Below are positions 36,084 through 47,361 of a stretch of DNA of 64,000 nt, one piece after another. How positions within the stretch are numbered: the stretch's first letter is position 1; each line of letters begins with the position of its first letter. The translations under genes were made by a program, and so were the position numbers. Source of the DNA: Argyresthia goedartella (lineage: Eukaryota; Arthropoda; Insecta; Lepidoptera; Argyresthiidae); NCBI GenBank assembly GCA_949825045.1, contig OX463818.1, forward strand, positions 35,356,906-35,420,905. The letters run 5' to 3'. The notes beneath the pieces are model-generated. The model worked only from the letters and a program-made list of their open reading frames with translations. It did not search any database and was not told where the DNA came from.

Positions 36084-36621
36084 TTTTGTAAGTCTAGTCT
36101 TAACATGTCACGAAAAATACTGAAGTCTAGTAGTAACCCTCATGGTTATTTATGTTTTCAGATATGCTTCATTTTAAACTTACGAGGTTAGTCGAGTGGC
36201 GACATGGGACTGCACCACATCACCGGAGCTGGGAAACTCAAACCGATGGAGCCTCCCGATAAAATACTTTTTAACTTTTTTCGTCCTGACTGGTATTTGA
36301 ACGGCCGCAGTAAAATTTCATTGCCTATTTACGTTCCTCTGAATGAAGAACAGATCTTAACGTTTCGTTAGTTAAATAAATTAAGAACCTGTTGTTTATT
36401 GGTCAGAATGTGAAACAAATGGCCGTAAGAAACAATCTTTTCATGTGCGAGAAGCGGGCGATAAAGATTATCACTAACAATTCTTAACGATAAACAAGCT
36501 TGTTTAACTTTATAGCGTAAATTTTCTAGTGAAATTCGTGAAAATTTACTCGAATCATTTAGCCTGTTAATTTAGTTCGTAAGAACAATACACGAATTTT
36601 ATGTTTTTCTTTCAGCAATTA

Positions 36622-36757
36622 GAACCACACAGGTAAAGCCGAGAAGCTCAAGCACGAATTCAGGATACGTCATCACAGGTCATCACATTCTAACACAGGC
36701 ATGTGATGACGTATCGTGAATTCTTCCTTGAGCTGCTTGGCTATACCTGTGTGGTTC
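36622..36757. mobile_element. 136-bp foldback MITE (family D) with TA target duplication
   Basis: The arms GAACCACACAGGTAAAGCC and, inverted, GAACCACACAGGTATAGCC begin at the two ends. Pairing continues through AGCTCAAG, GAATTCA and ATACGTCATCACA to a short centre. TA lies on each side (36620-36621 and 36758-36759), as expected for Tc1/mariner-type or similar target choice. It has no coding capacity. Confidence 0.88.
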
Positions 36758-36822
36758 TACTATGCTTGCTTTCGACTATGCGAGATCTTTCATAGGCCGT
36801 TATTGCGCACATCCACTATATA

Positions 36823-37168
36823 TGTCACCGTAAGATTGTCAAAACCATTAGTTTATAATCTAACGTTTTTTCTCTCGTTAGTTTACAAACTATCGATAAA
36901 TTGTAAACTGTACCGTACTGCTTATGATATGACGCGTTAGTTTATAATAAAACCGGTAAATTGTGAACTGGTTTAAACTTTAATTGCAAAGGGAATACCA
37001 GGGCAAACACTGCGGCAGCTTAGGCGAATAGTCGATGTGTTAGGTTTACATGTAAGAAAAAAATAAACGTAAATTCTAAACCCTGTTGGTCTGGTTTACA
37101 ATTTTAGATAGTTTACAAACTAAAGCGTTAGTTTATAAACTATCGGTTTTGACAATCTTACGGTGACA
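36823..37168. mobile_element. 346-bp MITE (family C) with long TIRs and TA target duplication
   Basis: Both ends begin TGTCACCGTAAGATTGTCAA and continue AAACC with ATAGTTTATAA and AACTAACG motifs. TA lies on each side (36821-36822 and 37169-37170). Related TTAGTTTA and TAAACTAA motifs recur inside, as subterminal repeats would. The segment at about 36985-37065 is like the core of family B in reverse (ACACTGCGGCAGCTTAGGCG, TGTTAGGTTTACATGTAAG). Confidence 0.85.
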
Positions 37169-37268
37169 TATGCATAACATAACCTACCTATATAATGTAA
37201 ATTAAACCCCTCTAACCAGCTATAGTTAGGCTTGGTCTTATTCGATTTAGTGTAGGCTACTATAATCG

Positions 37269-37543
37269 CTCAGCAAAAATACTGATTATTACAGCAAAAA
37301 AGTATCAGCAAAAATACTTTTTATGCCTTTGCCCAGCAGTGGGATATGGTGGGCTCGTAATAATAATAATAATAAGTATTTTTGTTGTTCTTACATGTTC
37401 AACCTAATACGACGGATAAAAGGGGGTGAGCGAAGCGAAGAACCCTTCACCTAAGCTACCGCAGTATTTCGCCCTGATGTTTGCTGTAAAAATCAATATA
37501 TTTGCTGTGCAAATCAGTATTATTGATGTGCAGTTTAGTATTT
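37269..37543 (+). mobile_element. MITE family B, copy 2, carrying a LINE 3' tail
   Basis: The copy keeps CAGCAAAAATACTGATT on the left and TTTGCTGTGCAAATCAGTAT with TGATGTGCAGTTTAGTATTT on the right, and the core ACCCTTCACCTAAGCTACCG. The left side is interrupted at 37324-37374. Confidence 0.8.
37324..37374 (+). mobile_element. LINE 3' terminus (about 50 bp) inserted in family B
   Basis: GCCTTTGCCCAGCAGTGGGA followed by a TAA microsatellite is the same terminus as at 29355-29396. It is an extreme 5'-truncated retrotransposition product. Confidence 0.85.
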
Positions 37544-39529
37544 CGTTAGTGTAAGGGCCTGGTGTCCCTCGGTGGAGACATTAAAAAGGTAACGTTACTT
37601 TTCGTCCATTCATTTATTTCACCAAGAAGGCGGCGGATACAGCTCCAACGAATGCAGCAAGGAGTCCAAAATACATCTTCTACCTCTTTGGAACATTTTT
37701 TCGCGCCAACCGCCACCCCGCCATGTTTTATACATGACCGACACATGTTAGTAGGATTGGACAAGCGGACGCTCGTCAAAACAGACTTTTTTGTCTATCG
37801 CGACTAATATATGAAGACGGGATGGACATTTCTTGTAAACTATACGCGGTTTGCCGACGGCTTGGCTCGCAAGTGGGTTTTTGTGTGCGTGTCAGAAATG
37901 GGACTCGGTAAAACATTTAAAGTGCCTAGATATGACAAACATGTCAAACGAAGTTTTTGTATCGAATTAACTGCTGCTAAAGCCAATGGATTCTCAGATG
38001 CTTCGTCTTTTGCTGGACAAATTACAGTAGCACTAGCATTTATCATATCATTCATAATTAGCCGTACCTATATCTAAAGGTAACAGTGGAAGACTTACAT
38101 AATGATTTTATTTTATTTTATTTGTTTCAGGTTTGCCAACAGACAATACATGTTTTCTTAATATAATTCTTAAAAGTTTACATTTTAGATGTTTGTCTAC
38201 TTAAAGGCGAACACAGCCCGCTTATAGAAAAAAAACTTATATAACATTAAGTAATTACATAATAACAGATAATTAGTAATAAACAATTGCAAGACAATTA
38301 CCGCATGGCAAATTAAGTAGGAATACATTTATTTGAATTAGATAAAGTATAATTATAATTAAAATTAAAATTGAAAAGGGGTTATTTTTTAGGAATTTAT
38401 TTGAATTGGTTTGATTCGATAAATTAATTGATTAGTTGGTTAGTTAGTCAGGTGTAGTTCGAGCTTTGGACAGAATGAAGAAAGTTCATCATGAAACACG
38501 TCGGAGTATGTTGTTTGACATTTGTGCAGAGTGTTATACATTCGTATCATTCTCGTAGTGGGGGAGTTAATGCCGGCCGAGGTTTGTCTTCCAAAGTTTC
38601 TCTCTGAACAGTTTATGAGTGCCTGGTCGTGGGAGTCTGCTTGGAACCGAGATGATGATGATGAATGAATCCAAGAGCTGCGGACAGTCCACCTGACCGC
38701 TTAGCACTTTATGCATACATTTCAAGTCGTGAACCTTTCTTCTGATCATCATCATGATCATCATGTTCGTATATATAATCTATCACTGATCAGAACTATG
38801 TGCCTTTTCAGCATTTTCAATGATATAAGTACAACTTACGTGCGTACACTTTTACATTTACACCCAAGAGACCGTTTGTTTTAGCGAAGCGGCACTCAAG
38901 AGCTATACAAATCAAAATGGATATTGACTACAAAGAGAAATCTCGATACAGTTTGGGCAATTCTTCTTTTTACCACCAACGCCGGCAAAGTGTATTCGGT
39001 CCATAATCCATAGTAATCGATGCAGCTCCAATAACTAAGCGAATCGATTCATATTTTTTGCGACGAGTTATTCGGAATGTCCTTGCAGTGCAAACTGTGA
39101 CGCTGCTCGTGTTATCAACGAACAGGAATGCTACGGTGCTTCTGCAGGTAGAAGAAATAGCGACTCCCAATAACCAGCGACCGTAGCTTGTAATTTGTAA
39201 AGCTGCATTAATATTGTTTTCAGACTGTAAAGATTGAGGGAGAAAAATAAGTAATTCGATAAAGAGTCGGAATAACAGACAATGGGATTTCAAATCGATA
39301 CTTTATTCTTAGCACCCATTGTATGTAATTACTCCTGGATTCAATTTGCCGACAGTGACTGTCGATTCGAATTTCGAGTCGACTGCTCGATATTTGTGTG
39401 TCCTGTGGCGAAACATAGAGATCCAATCATTACTATAATAACATATTGTACCTATGTTTGAGAAATAAAATATTTTATATTTGAATCGTAACTTTTAAAT
39501 AATAATAGCTGCCACTTTTCAATTTTATT
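37544..39529. other. Interval without a secure gene call
   Basis: 37546-38077 holds frames of 77-88 codons on both strands and reads like part of another repeat. 38100-38340 (TTATTTTATTTGTTTCAGG and following) resembles a reversed retrotransposon 3' end. At 38970-39293 a minus frame of 107 codons starts at TTG with a hydrophobic N-terminus, while the plus strand is open over 39010-39180. I could not identify either. GATCATCATCATGATCATCA lies at about 38744. Confidence 0.35.
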
Positions 39530-40025
39530 CTAGAACTAGCTGCCCATGGCGCGGCTTCGCAACACGTTTTTCATATTTTCAGAGTTCCCCGTCATAAAAC
39601 TTGTCGTTTATCATATTATCATATGTTTCTGAAATCTATATGGACATTATTGGCCTAGTGAAGACCATAATACTCATCAAACCTGGGATTAAAGAAACTC
39701 TTTGCTTACGAACTTTATGCTTCGCAATGTCAAACATGAGTTCCGCTACCAACAAAGAGGTTGAATGAAGTAAATAAATTAATCAAACGGCGAAGGAGTT
39801 TGAGAGATCTATGGCGTCCAACGCCATCTAGCGAAAGAGGCTGAACTTTCAATACAAAATGTGTTTAGATTTTTTGGCTGTTTTTGTCCGATTATATTTT
39901 TATCTAAACCTGGACGTCTGGACTGAGGAGAATAAAACCGAATAGGAATTATACAAACCGATCGGACTTTTTTAGAGATTTAGTAAGACTAACGTACAGC
40001 GATTCATTATTATAAGTATAGATAT
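39530..40025 (+). repeat. Candidate lepidopteran dispersed repeat
   Basis: The stretch begins CTAGCTGCCCATGGCGCGGC, contains GAGATCTATGGCGTCCAACG, and ends CATTATTATAAGTATAGATA. From memory, these are in the order seen in a widespread insect repeat. No second copy is in this window, so the call rests on recall. Confidence 0.4.
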
Positions 40026-40846
40026 AAGATTGTTGGGGATAAGGTATTATAGCAAATACACGTACTCATCTCAGGAGTATTATTTTCTCAATAAAAGTGG
40101 ACTATTTAAAAGGTTCTATGTAGTTTTTTCCTTAAGGGCTGGTTATTATGGCTGGATAGTCTGCATAAGTAACCCGCATTTCTTTGTATGCTCATGAGAA
40201 ACGGACAGTCGAAAGAGTTTGTAGAAATTTCCATTTAGTGTTATCTCAAAATCGGGGCCGAGAATAGTTTTTCTTAAATTAATCGTGCATTTTGCCAAAC
40301 TGAAGCATTTTTTACTGCAAGTGTTGATAAGATAACTTCATTATTGTTGTAAATGAAGTCCGTCTGAGAATAGTAAGTAGGGTGGGTGATCATTACTTAT
40401 ATCGAATGTTATTTATGAATGTTGTTGATTTTTTATTGTTAATACTTAATTGTATATTACATGTATTTAAAAGCTAAACAAATCATCCCCGATTCTTCGA
40501 TCAACATATCTCAAAACTGCAACAAAAATACTGACTGCACCTCAGAATTTACCCACAAAACAGAATACATTTCGCAACTTATGTAAACTGTTTTACTAAG
40601 TGTTTATCTGATATCTGAATGTTAACTTAACAATTATTTTATTAACCACAAAAACTTAAACCCAACTTTACTTGAACCAAGCACCTATTATTCTTTGTGG
40701 CCCATAAGTTGTAATAATGTTAACACCATTTAATCAATAATTATTATCTAATCAATCGATCAATAAATCACCTAAATGCAAACAAGTTAACAACAAGGAA
40801 CGATAAATCAGACTTTGACACATATTTTTTTGCAATTAAAAAAAGG
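40026..40846. other. AT-rich interval, no gene seen
   Basis: Nothing recognised. Confidence 0.4.
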
Positions 40847-41028
40847 GTAGTATTAATCGCACATCAAGTATGTCCTATTTGCACAGCAAACATGTTCAAC
40901 CTAACACGAAGGATAAAGGGGGCGTCGCATCGCTCACACCCTTTACCCTTCACCTAAGCAACTGCACCACTTCGCCCTAATATTTGCTGTGCAGCTCAGT
41001 ATTTTTGTTGTGCGGTTTAATATTTCCC
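40847..41028 (+). mobile_element. MITE family B, copy 3, uninterrupted
   Basis: The left ATTAATCGCACATCAAGTAT with ATTTGCACAGCAAA and the right TTTGCTGTGCAGCTCAGTAT with GTGCGGTTTAATATTT bound a core with CAACCTAACACGAAGGATAA and ACCCTTCACCTAAGC. At 182 bp it lacks the left AT-rich part seen at 52360-52440. Confidence 0.82.
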
Positions 41029-42017
41029 AATGAAATCTAATTAAAGCATCAAACTTTTCATTGTATGATTAAGCCAGTTCTTGCTTAAGCAGAACGTATG
41101 TAAAAATTTCGTTAAAACATATAAGAAAAGAGAAATTTAGCTAGCAGTAAGCTTTTTAGGTACAAGAATAATAGAATTGTTAAATATAATTTGGTAAAGT
41201 AAACATTAATTCATGTGGTTAGCAACAAACACGAATTTTAGAAATTCCGTTATATGTATAGATGGAGAATTTTGAGTGCAAGTCAGTATTTTAGTTTGAC
41301 TAAGAATATTTTGGTATCGAAAACGGGATTTGTGTTCGAAAAGCCAGATTTTGTCATGAACTTTGTAAGAAATATTAGCTTGTTTTGATAGGTTAAAACA
41401 TATGATTTTGTTTGTGATGCTTGTTTTGTTAATCAAATGATTTATTTGTAGAGTAGTCAGTTTTTTGGTATACCATAGTTTAATCAGTGAAGATAATTTA
41501 TTTATTTATTTTATTTATTTATTTACACAAAATTGTACATAGTTACTCATTATGGGAACACCACTTAAACCACTGGGGTTTGTGTGTGGTGTGATCTACT
41601 CATTAATTATCGTATTTAATTTAGCAATAGCATTATTTTAAATATTCAATTACATCATTAATAAATCAATTACATAATATTCAATAGTATTCATGACATT
41701 CAAAAACATAATTTTAAAATTCAAATTCGTTTGCATAATTTTATTTTGAGCTACAGTTAATTATTCCGCATACTTAACGGGTAATTTTGAACGTTACATT
41801 ACAAGTATACGATGTCATGAATGCAAAAAATCGGTCAAGTGCGGGATGGACTCGCACACGAAGGGTTCCGTACCATCGTACAAGAAAACTTAAGAACTAA
41901 ATAACAATAAAAAAATATCGTAAGAAAAACGTTTCTTCTGTTACTTTTAATGTAGTGTTTATTTTGTACCCCCACAGTCTCCCACGGCTATATATGCCTT
42001 TAGACTTCAAGACACGT
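41029..42017. other. AT-rich interval with repeat fragments
   Basis: TTTATTTA-type sequence at 41497-41525, followed by ACACAAAATTGTACATAGTT, resembles a reversed retrotransposon 3' end. 41827-41880 is a reversed end of the 43604-type repeat (GGTCAAGTGCGGGATGGACT, CACACGAAGGGTTCCGTACC). Confidence 0.45.
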
Positions 42018-42094
42018 TAGGAAACCTTCAATCTTCATAGCTGCACGGCGATGGGCTAGCCCCCTCTCACGTAAAAATGGAGTATTGAATAACT
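42018..42094 (+). mobile_element. SINE-1 fragment
   Basis: GGAAACCTTCAATCTTCATA, GGCGATGGGCTAGCCCCC and ATGGAGTATTGAATAACT match the body of the 9297 copy. Head and tail are missing. Confidence 0.8.
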
Positions 42095-43603
42095 AAATAA
42101 GTATTAGTTTCAAAGACACGCCACATGCTCTTTCAAATACACTTGACACAAAATTATATAACCTCAAATGAGGTGGAGTGCCTCCATTTCAGGAAGCAGT
42201 AAATAGAATTTTATAACTTTGACAGAAAGACAACCTCCAACTACATCCGCGCCATCTGCACTGAGCTTTTGAGATTAGTTAGGTGCGTTCAAACTGCATT
42301 CCCTTGACACCCCATATAGGTAAAAGAGTCTGCGCCGCTAGTGAAAAATATGGGAACGGATTCTAATAGACAGATTACCAGGAGATCATGGGTTACCAAG
42401 AATTTATATTCGACGCGCAAGGTCAATCAGAAGCTGTGCTTAGAAAATAAACTGAACTTCTTATTTTCACATGCTTCTGCTTCGGGTATTTAAAAAACTT
42501 AGTGACATCGGTATTTGTGGTAGTTATTGTATTTCGTTTCTTTAAACTACGAGTCAAACTGATCTGGGAGATCTGTTTCCAATAAAAAAAAAGGGAGATA
42601 TATTCTTACCCCAGTGAGCGACGTTAATAAAATATGCAAATACTCAAACAATTTCCGAAAAGATATCAGGTATACCTCGCGCCACGAATTAAGAGCGCTG
42701 GGCGACGTTGGCGGGAATTACTGCGCATATGTACAGATATTGAAAAGTGACTACTGCGCATTCAATATTACCGTTCATAACGTGTGGCGCGACGTACTTA
42801 TAACATCAACAAAAATCGGCAGCCATCAGCAATTTCCCGCGGTTTTTCACTTATTTCCCGCCGCACACGGACGTGGGAGCTGAGATCGGTCCAGAGATAG
42901 ACACTTCGCCGAATTACCGCGCGGCTCGCGACCAGCCGATTAAATTCCATTTATGGCAAGGAGTCTGTTGACCTCGCTGTTCTTGGAAATTGTAATTAAA
43001 AAAATATAAAAACTAAATTATGATTTAATTTTTACATAAAGATCTTTGACTGATTTCTTTTTCTAACGGTGATGGAAAGCATATCGTAAGGACCAACAAC
43101 CTTGATATCTCCTTAAGAGTGATGGGCCAGCCGCTTGTCACGCAATATGTTGGGAAATATAGCTCACTGATTGATCTCCCAACATTGCGGTCAGATGATG
43201 TACTTATCCTTCGCTTCATAATTATGGTAGTACCTAGCGTTATCTAAAAGGAATGTTGCTTTCTCATCAAATAGATTCGGTGTGGTATCTCTATCGTTTT
43301 TCCTTATCATTAGCATAAACATTTTATTGCTAAAACATTCAAGACGACAATAGCAATAAAATGTGCAATCTAAAGACACACAAACTGATAGAAATCGATA
43401 CCAGGACTGTAGGATTCGCGGGAGCTTTAATTTTATGAATACAAACTGGCGATAAAACTGCACTGCATATTCAATGGTCGTGAACATTCCAATTTTACTA
43501 TGTGGCCCAGTAAGCATGCATGTGGCAAGAAGGTGTGATACTAATCTATTGACTATTCATAAAAAAAATCTACTTATTTAATTAAAGTAAGTACTTACAC
43601 TCA
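42095..43603. other. Interval with no recognised gene
   Basis: A 108-codon minus frame (43191-43517) starts at ATG with MLTGPHSKIG and has no recognised domain. 42614-42883 is open for 89 codons but starts at GTG. Confidence 0.35.
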
Positions 43604-44028
43604 TTTTTAGGGTTCCGTACCCAACGGGTAAGAACGGAACCCTATTACTAAGACTTCGCTGTCCGTCCGTCCGTCCGTCCGTCCGTCCGTCTGTCACCAG
43701 GCTGTATCTCAAGAACCTAGCTAGCTAGAGAGTTGAAATTTTCACAGAGTATGTATTTCTGTTGCCGCTATAACAACAAATACTGAAAAACAGGATAAAA
43801 GAAATATTTAAGGGGGCTCCCATACAACAATTCTTTCAATACCACATACAAACTTATGGATGCACCTGGTTACGTACATGGAGTGTAAAAGTAACCGCAC
43901 CAATAACTTTGTAAAAAATATTTTGCTGTGTAAAATCCAAACTATTCACTCCACGCCATCGCTTCTATTGAACGGTGGTACAGAACCCTTCGTGCGCGAT
44001 TAAGACTCGCACTTGACCGGTTTTTTTC
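43604..44028 (+). repeat. Lepidopteran 'GGGTTCCGTACCC...CTTGACCGG' dispersed repeat, copy 2
   Basis: This full-length-looking copy runs from TTTTTAGGGTTCCGTACCCA through a GTCC microsatellite (43664-43692), CACCAGGCTGTATCTCAAGA and CTGTTGCCGCTATAACAACA to GACTCGCACTTGACCGG and a T7 tract. Its ends share GGTTCCGTACC and GGTACAGAACCCTTCGTGCG in opposite orientation. Confidence 0.85.
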
Positions 44029-44049
44029 AGTGTCATATTCTAAATCGTA

Positions 44050-44160
44050 TCCGTCCGTCCGTCCGTCCATCTGACGCACATTAGAATTGAACTATGTTGC
44101 GGTTAACTATTTTTGCAGAAGATTTCAAGTAGTTCAGACGGACGGACGGACAGACGGACA
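44050..44160. repeat. Inverted CCGT / ACGG microsatellite hairpin
   Basis: CCGTCCGTCCGTCCGTCC at about 44050 and GGACGGACGGACAGACGGAC at about 44140 are complementary and about 70 bp apart. Confidence 0.8.
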
Positions 44161-44614
44161 CGCGTGTCGTTCGTAAACTTTTTTTTATTCGCCCAAATTA
44201 TAAGTCTATAACTAAAAGTGATCAATCTTAATAGCTACATTAGAAAGGTATATTTTAATTATCATCATTAATTAAGATACACAACAAACAGACCATTATT
44301 TAACTTTTTTAATCAATAAAATAAGATCGTTGATGGTTGATCGAAAACCGCTGACTCGCATGATTCGCTCGCTCGTCCTTCCCAGTGGGAGGCGCCCGCT
44401 AAGTGGACTTGTGTCAAATCGATTACAAGCGTTTCCTGGACACCCGCGTTGTATGATTCTTTCACAGTAAGCTAAGCGTTATATAATTATATCCCTAGAT
44501 ATCTAGCCATATACACGCAACTATCTCCCGAGAGATATAACTTTAACCCTGACTTAGTTTAATGACACAATTATATTACTGAACTAATCTAAAGAAATTA
44601 TTGTTGTACCGAAG

Positions 44615-44642
44615 TGCGGGGTGCGGGGTGCGGGGTGCGGGG
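44615..44642 (+). other. Perfect G-quadruplex motif (TGCGGGG x4)
   Basis: Four GGGG runs at 44618, 44625, 44632 and 44639 are separated by identical TGC loops. This satisfies the standard G4 pattern with four tetrads. Confidence 0.9.
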
Positions 44643-44732
44643 ATAGCAAACTACATCGCGGACCTTTGGATCAAAAGAAAGTACTAGGTAATGTTTTGAA
44701 AAAGCGTAACAAAAGTGATAACAGTTGCACTT

Positions 44733-44885
44733 GACGACCTCTGTGGCGCTGGGGTTGTGGCTCTGCCTACCACAGGAGAGGTCCCGCGCTCGATCCCCGG
44801 CTGGGGATACAGAAAACAAAATCTCCAGGTCGTGGATGTCTATATGTGTGTGATCGCTGTTTCTGGTTCCCACGACATACGGTAT
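44733..44885 (+). mobile_element. tRNA-derived SINE (SINE-3), copy 1
   Basis: The head CTCTGTGGCGCTGGGGTTGT with CTCTGCCTACCACAG and GCTCGATCCCCGGCTGGGGA is tRNA-like. The body ends with CTGTTTCTGGTTCCCACGAC. A reverse copy lies at 59758-59915, and a body fragment is probably at about 63700-63770. Confidence 0.78.
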
Positions 44886-45484
44886 AGTGTCATCATTCTA
44901 CAAACTAAAGATAAACTTTTGCATAACAAATCATTATGTACTTATTTTAACTGAGCAATATTGTGATAGAAGCCGTTTTATTTAAATATGGTTGATTATG
45001 CAAAATACCTTGTTTTTGTCTTCTTCGTTTGATTTTTAACTAGATCAGTCTATAGCAAGATGGTCATGTAACTAGTCTGCAATTGTATCATAGATATATC
45101 CCTAATTTAATAGTTAAGAACCGCTTGAGTGGAGAGCTTCTTTGAACTTCCAGGCCTCCAGCTCCAGCTGGTGCAGGAGTTGGAATGGCTGAATTAGAAG
45201 AGTGGGTGCAGGGGACATGCACAAAGGCCCCTGTGAAGTGGGCCAGATGCAGCCGTATTAACCCCCTGAAGATGAAGATGATGATAATTATTTTATCCCT
45301 AGGGATATAATTACATTACTCCTACAACCATCTTACTGCGACATATATATGTTTTTTTTTTAATATTTATCGTTTAGTTATTTTGTAACGTATTGAAGTA
45401 AAACAAAGTTTACATCCTTTCCGGTATTTTTTTTTTGTTAAACTCGTAGTTTTTGCTATGTAAAATGTTAAAATAATTAAAATA
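44886..45484. other. AT-rich interval, no gene seen
   Basis: 45140-45260 is moderately GC-rich (CTCCAGCTCCAGCTGGTGCA), possibly a retrotransposon end; not assigned. Confidence 0.35.
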
Positions 45485-45874
45485 TAGTAGTTTATGTGAC
45501 TGATACATAATGGAGGGCATGAAAACTTGAGTGTGGGTTTATGAAACGAGCCGAAGGCGAGTTTCATAAAAATATTACTCGAGAGTTTTAATGCCTAACT
45601 ATGTACAGTTACATACACTAGTTTATCTACATACATATCATAAGCTCTATTGGATGTTTTCAGGAACCGCATGTCCGACCGCATGTTTAGCTTGTTCAGT
45701 AGTACCAACTTCACAGACAAACTAGGGGCGGCACGCAGGCGGGCGTCGGCGTTCGAAATTTGAATGTCATAATTTGTGATAAGAAATGAGTTTTACCAAA
45801 TGCTTTTATGCTTGTCGTAAAGTGCGGTTTTTGGACGCAGTAAAGAGGGTTTTTGATACGTGTGTAGATAAATA
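45485..45874 (-). mobile_element. Family A element, copy 3
   Basis: Read on the minus strand it starts with TTATCTACACACGTATCA near 45874, contains AAAAACCGCACTTTACGACA and the 45610 internal inverted copy, and ends CATAAACTACTA at 45485. An extra GAAACTCGCCTTCGGCTCGT segment is present compared with copy 2. Confidence 0.8.
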
Positions 45875-46608
45875 AATATATTTAAAGTTTCATAATGATG
45901 GCACTGCCCTGCAGAGTGCAGATTATGCCTTCCCGACCATCAGACATTTGCGTATTGCGGCTATTCAACAAGCTGCCAACAAAAAAAGGCTGCTTATTCA
46001 AATCAACTTCCGGGAACCAAAACCTAGTGTACCAGGATCACATAAAACAAAGCGGCTCTACCTAAACACAGAATAAATCAAAAGGCGTCCGGCCGTTTGC
46101 ATGGAGGAAGTACTCAATCATTGAGAGTCTCAGATTCGTCATACACACAAAAACTATTGTACACCTTTCGCTATGAAAAGGCGGTTTATATCAACCGTAA
46201 AAAGGGTATTGTTTTAATGAATATACAATTGGATAAAACATCTGAACTAAAACACGGTCCCTTTTTTGTTTCGAAGCAAATGAACTAGGATAAAAGAATA
46301 GGGATTGTTAACAAAATTATCCTTCTTAATACATATGTATCGAAATTCTGTCCGATTACAAAAAAGTTACGAAATACGAGACACAGGGCCCTACCACGAA
46401 AAAATAAACTACTGTTCAACACTTGTTTAAAAACAAAAACGTATGGGATTTGACGTTTGGTTGGTAACGTTTAGATAGCTGCAGTGTAACATCACAGCTT
46501 TTCCCATATTTATTTACTGATTATAGAAAAGTTATAATACTTGAGTAAATACCTATACATCGAACAACAACACAATGCCAAAGTGATTGTAGTAGGTATT
46601 AGTATTAA
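45875..46608. other. Interval with no recognised gene
   Basis: The 63-codon frame at 46097 is not distinctive. Nothing else was recognised. Confidence 0.35.
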
Positions 46609-46860
46609 CGACCCGAATGGCCGAGTCGCCAGTGACCCTGCCTACGAAGCCAAGGGTCCCGGGTTCGAGTCCCGGTGGGGGCAAATATTTGTTTGATGAG
46701 AACTGATGTTTGTACCCTAGTCATGGTTGTTTATCTATCTAAGTATGATATTTATCTATATAAGTATGTGCATCGTTGTCTAGTACCCAAGATACAGGGA
46801 ATCCTAGTTTGGGGCTAGATCAATGTGTGTAAATAGTGTCCAAGGTATTATTATTATTAT
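46609..46860 (+). mobile_element. tRNA-derived SINE (SINE-2), full copy
   Basis: The head CGACCCGAATGGCCGAGTCG contains an A box (TGGCCGAGTCGC, one mismatch) and a perfect B box GGTTCGAGTCC. The body ATTTATCTATATAAGTATGT, ATACAGGGAATCCTAGTTTG and GGGGCTAGATCAATGTGTGT is followed by GTCCAAGG and an ATT microsatellite. It is the best plus-strand reference for the other copies. Transcription would be by RNA polymerase III from within. Confidence 0.9.
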
Positions 46861-47141
46861 CATGGAAAACACGCGAGCGTCTGTGCTATAAAGCCTATAA
46901 TATAATAGCACATGATTGCTTGCCCCGTGAGCGTCTGCACTGCAAGCCCCTCCCTCCCTTGCACGCGTGGACGCAGCGCATTACGCAGTGATCGCCGCCG
47001 CGTCGCGCTCCTCATCAGCGTTGCTGTCGGCCGCGTGACGCGTGACGCGTGACGCGTGACGCGTCGGTGAGACGTGCACCGGCCAAGCCAACATGTCCGG
47101 TGGACCAGAGCCTCTCGGACAAGTGTGCTAAGTATTTTTTT
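46861..47141. other. CpG-rich spacer with GTGACGC heptamer repeat
   Basis: The segment is strongly GC- and CpG-rich compared with the window and carries four GTGACGC units (47035-47064). It lies exactly between two inverted SINE-2 copies. A 95-codon minus frame crosses it without recognisable features. GCAGTGATCGCCGCCGCGTC is related to GCAGTGATCGTCGCGTCGTC at 47943, next to the 59-bp array. Confidence 0.7.
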
Positions 47142-47361
47142 GGACACTCTTGATCTAGCCCCAAACTAGGATTCCCTGTATCTTGGGTACTAGACAACGA
47201 TACAGATACTTATATAGATACATATTATACTTAGATAAACAACCATGACTGTGGTACAAACATCCGTTCTCATCAAACAAATATTTGCCCCCTACCGGGA
47301 CTCGAACCCGGGACCCATGGCTTCGTAGGCAGGGTCACTGCTGACTCGGCCATTCGGGTCG
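47142..47361 (-). mobile_element. SINE-2 copy, reverse orientation
   Basis: Read from 47361 it has GACGACCCGAATGGCCGAGT, a perfect B box (GGTTCGAGTCC), and the body down to GGGGCTAGATCAAG. The last part of the tail is shortened. Confidence 0.88.

Noticed and set aside
43604..44028. Helitron or gene promoter
   Set aside because: No helitron end signature was seen; the sequence is a known type of dispersed insect repeat with a second copy at 13404.
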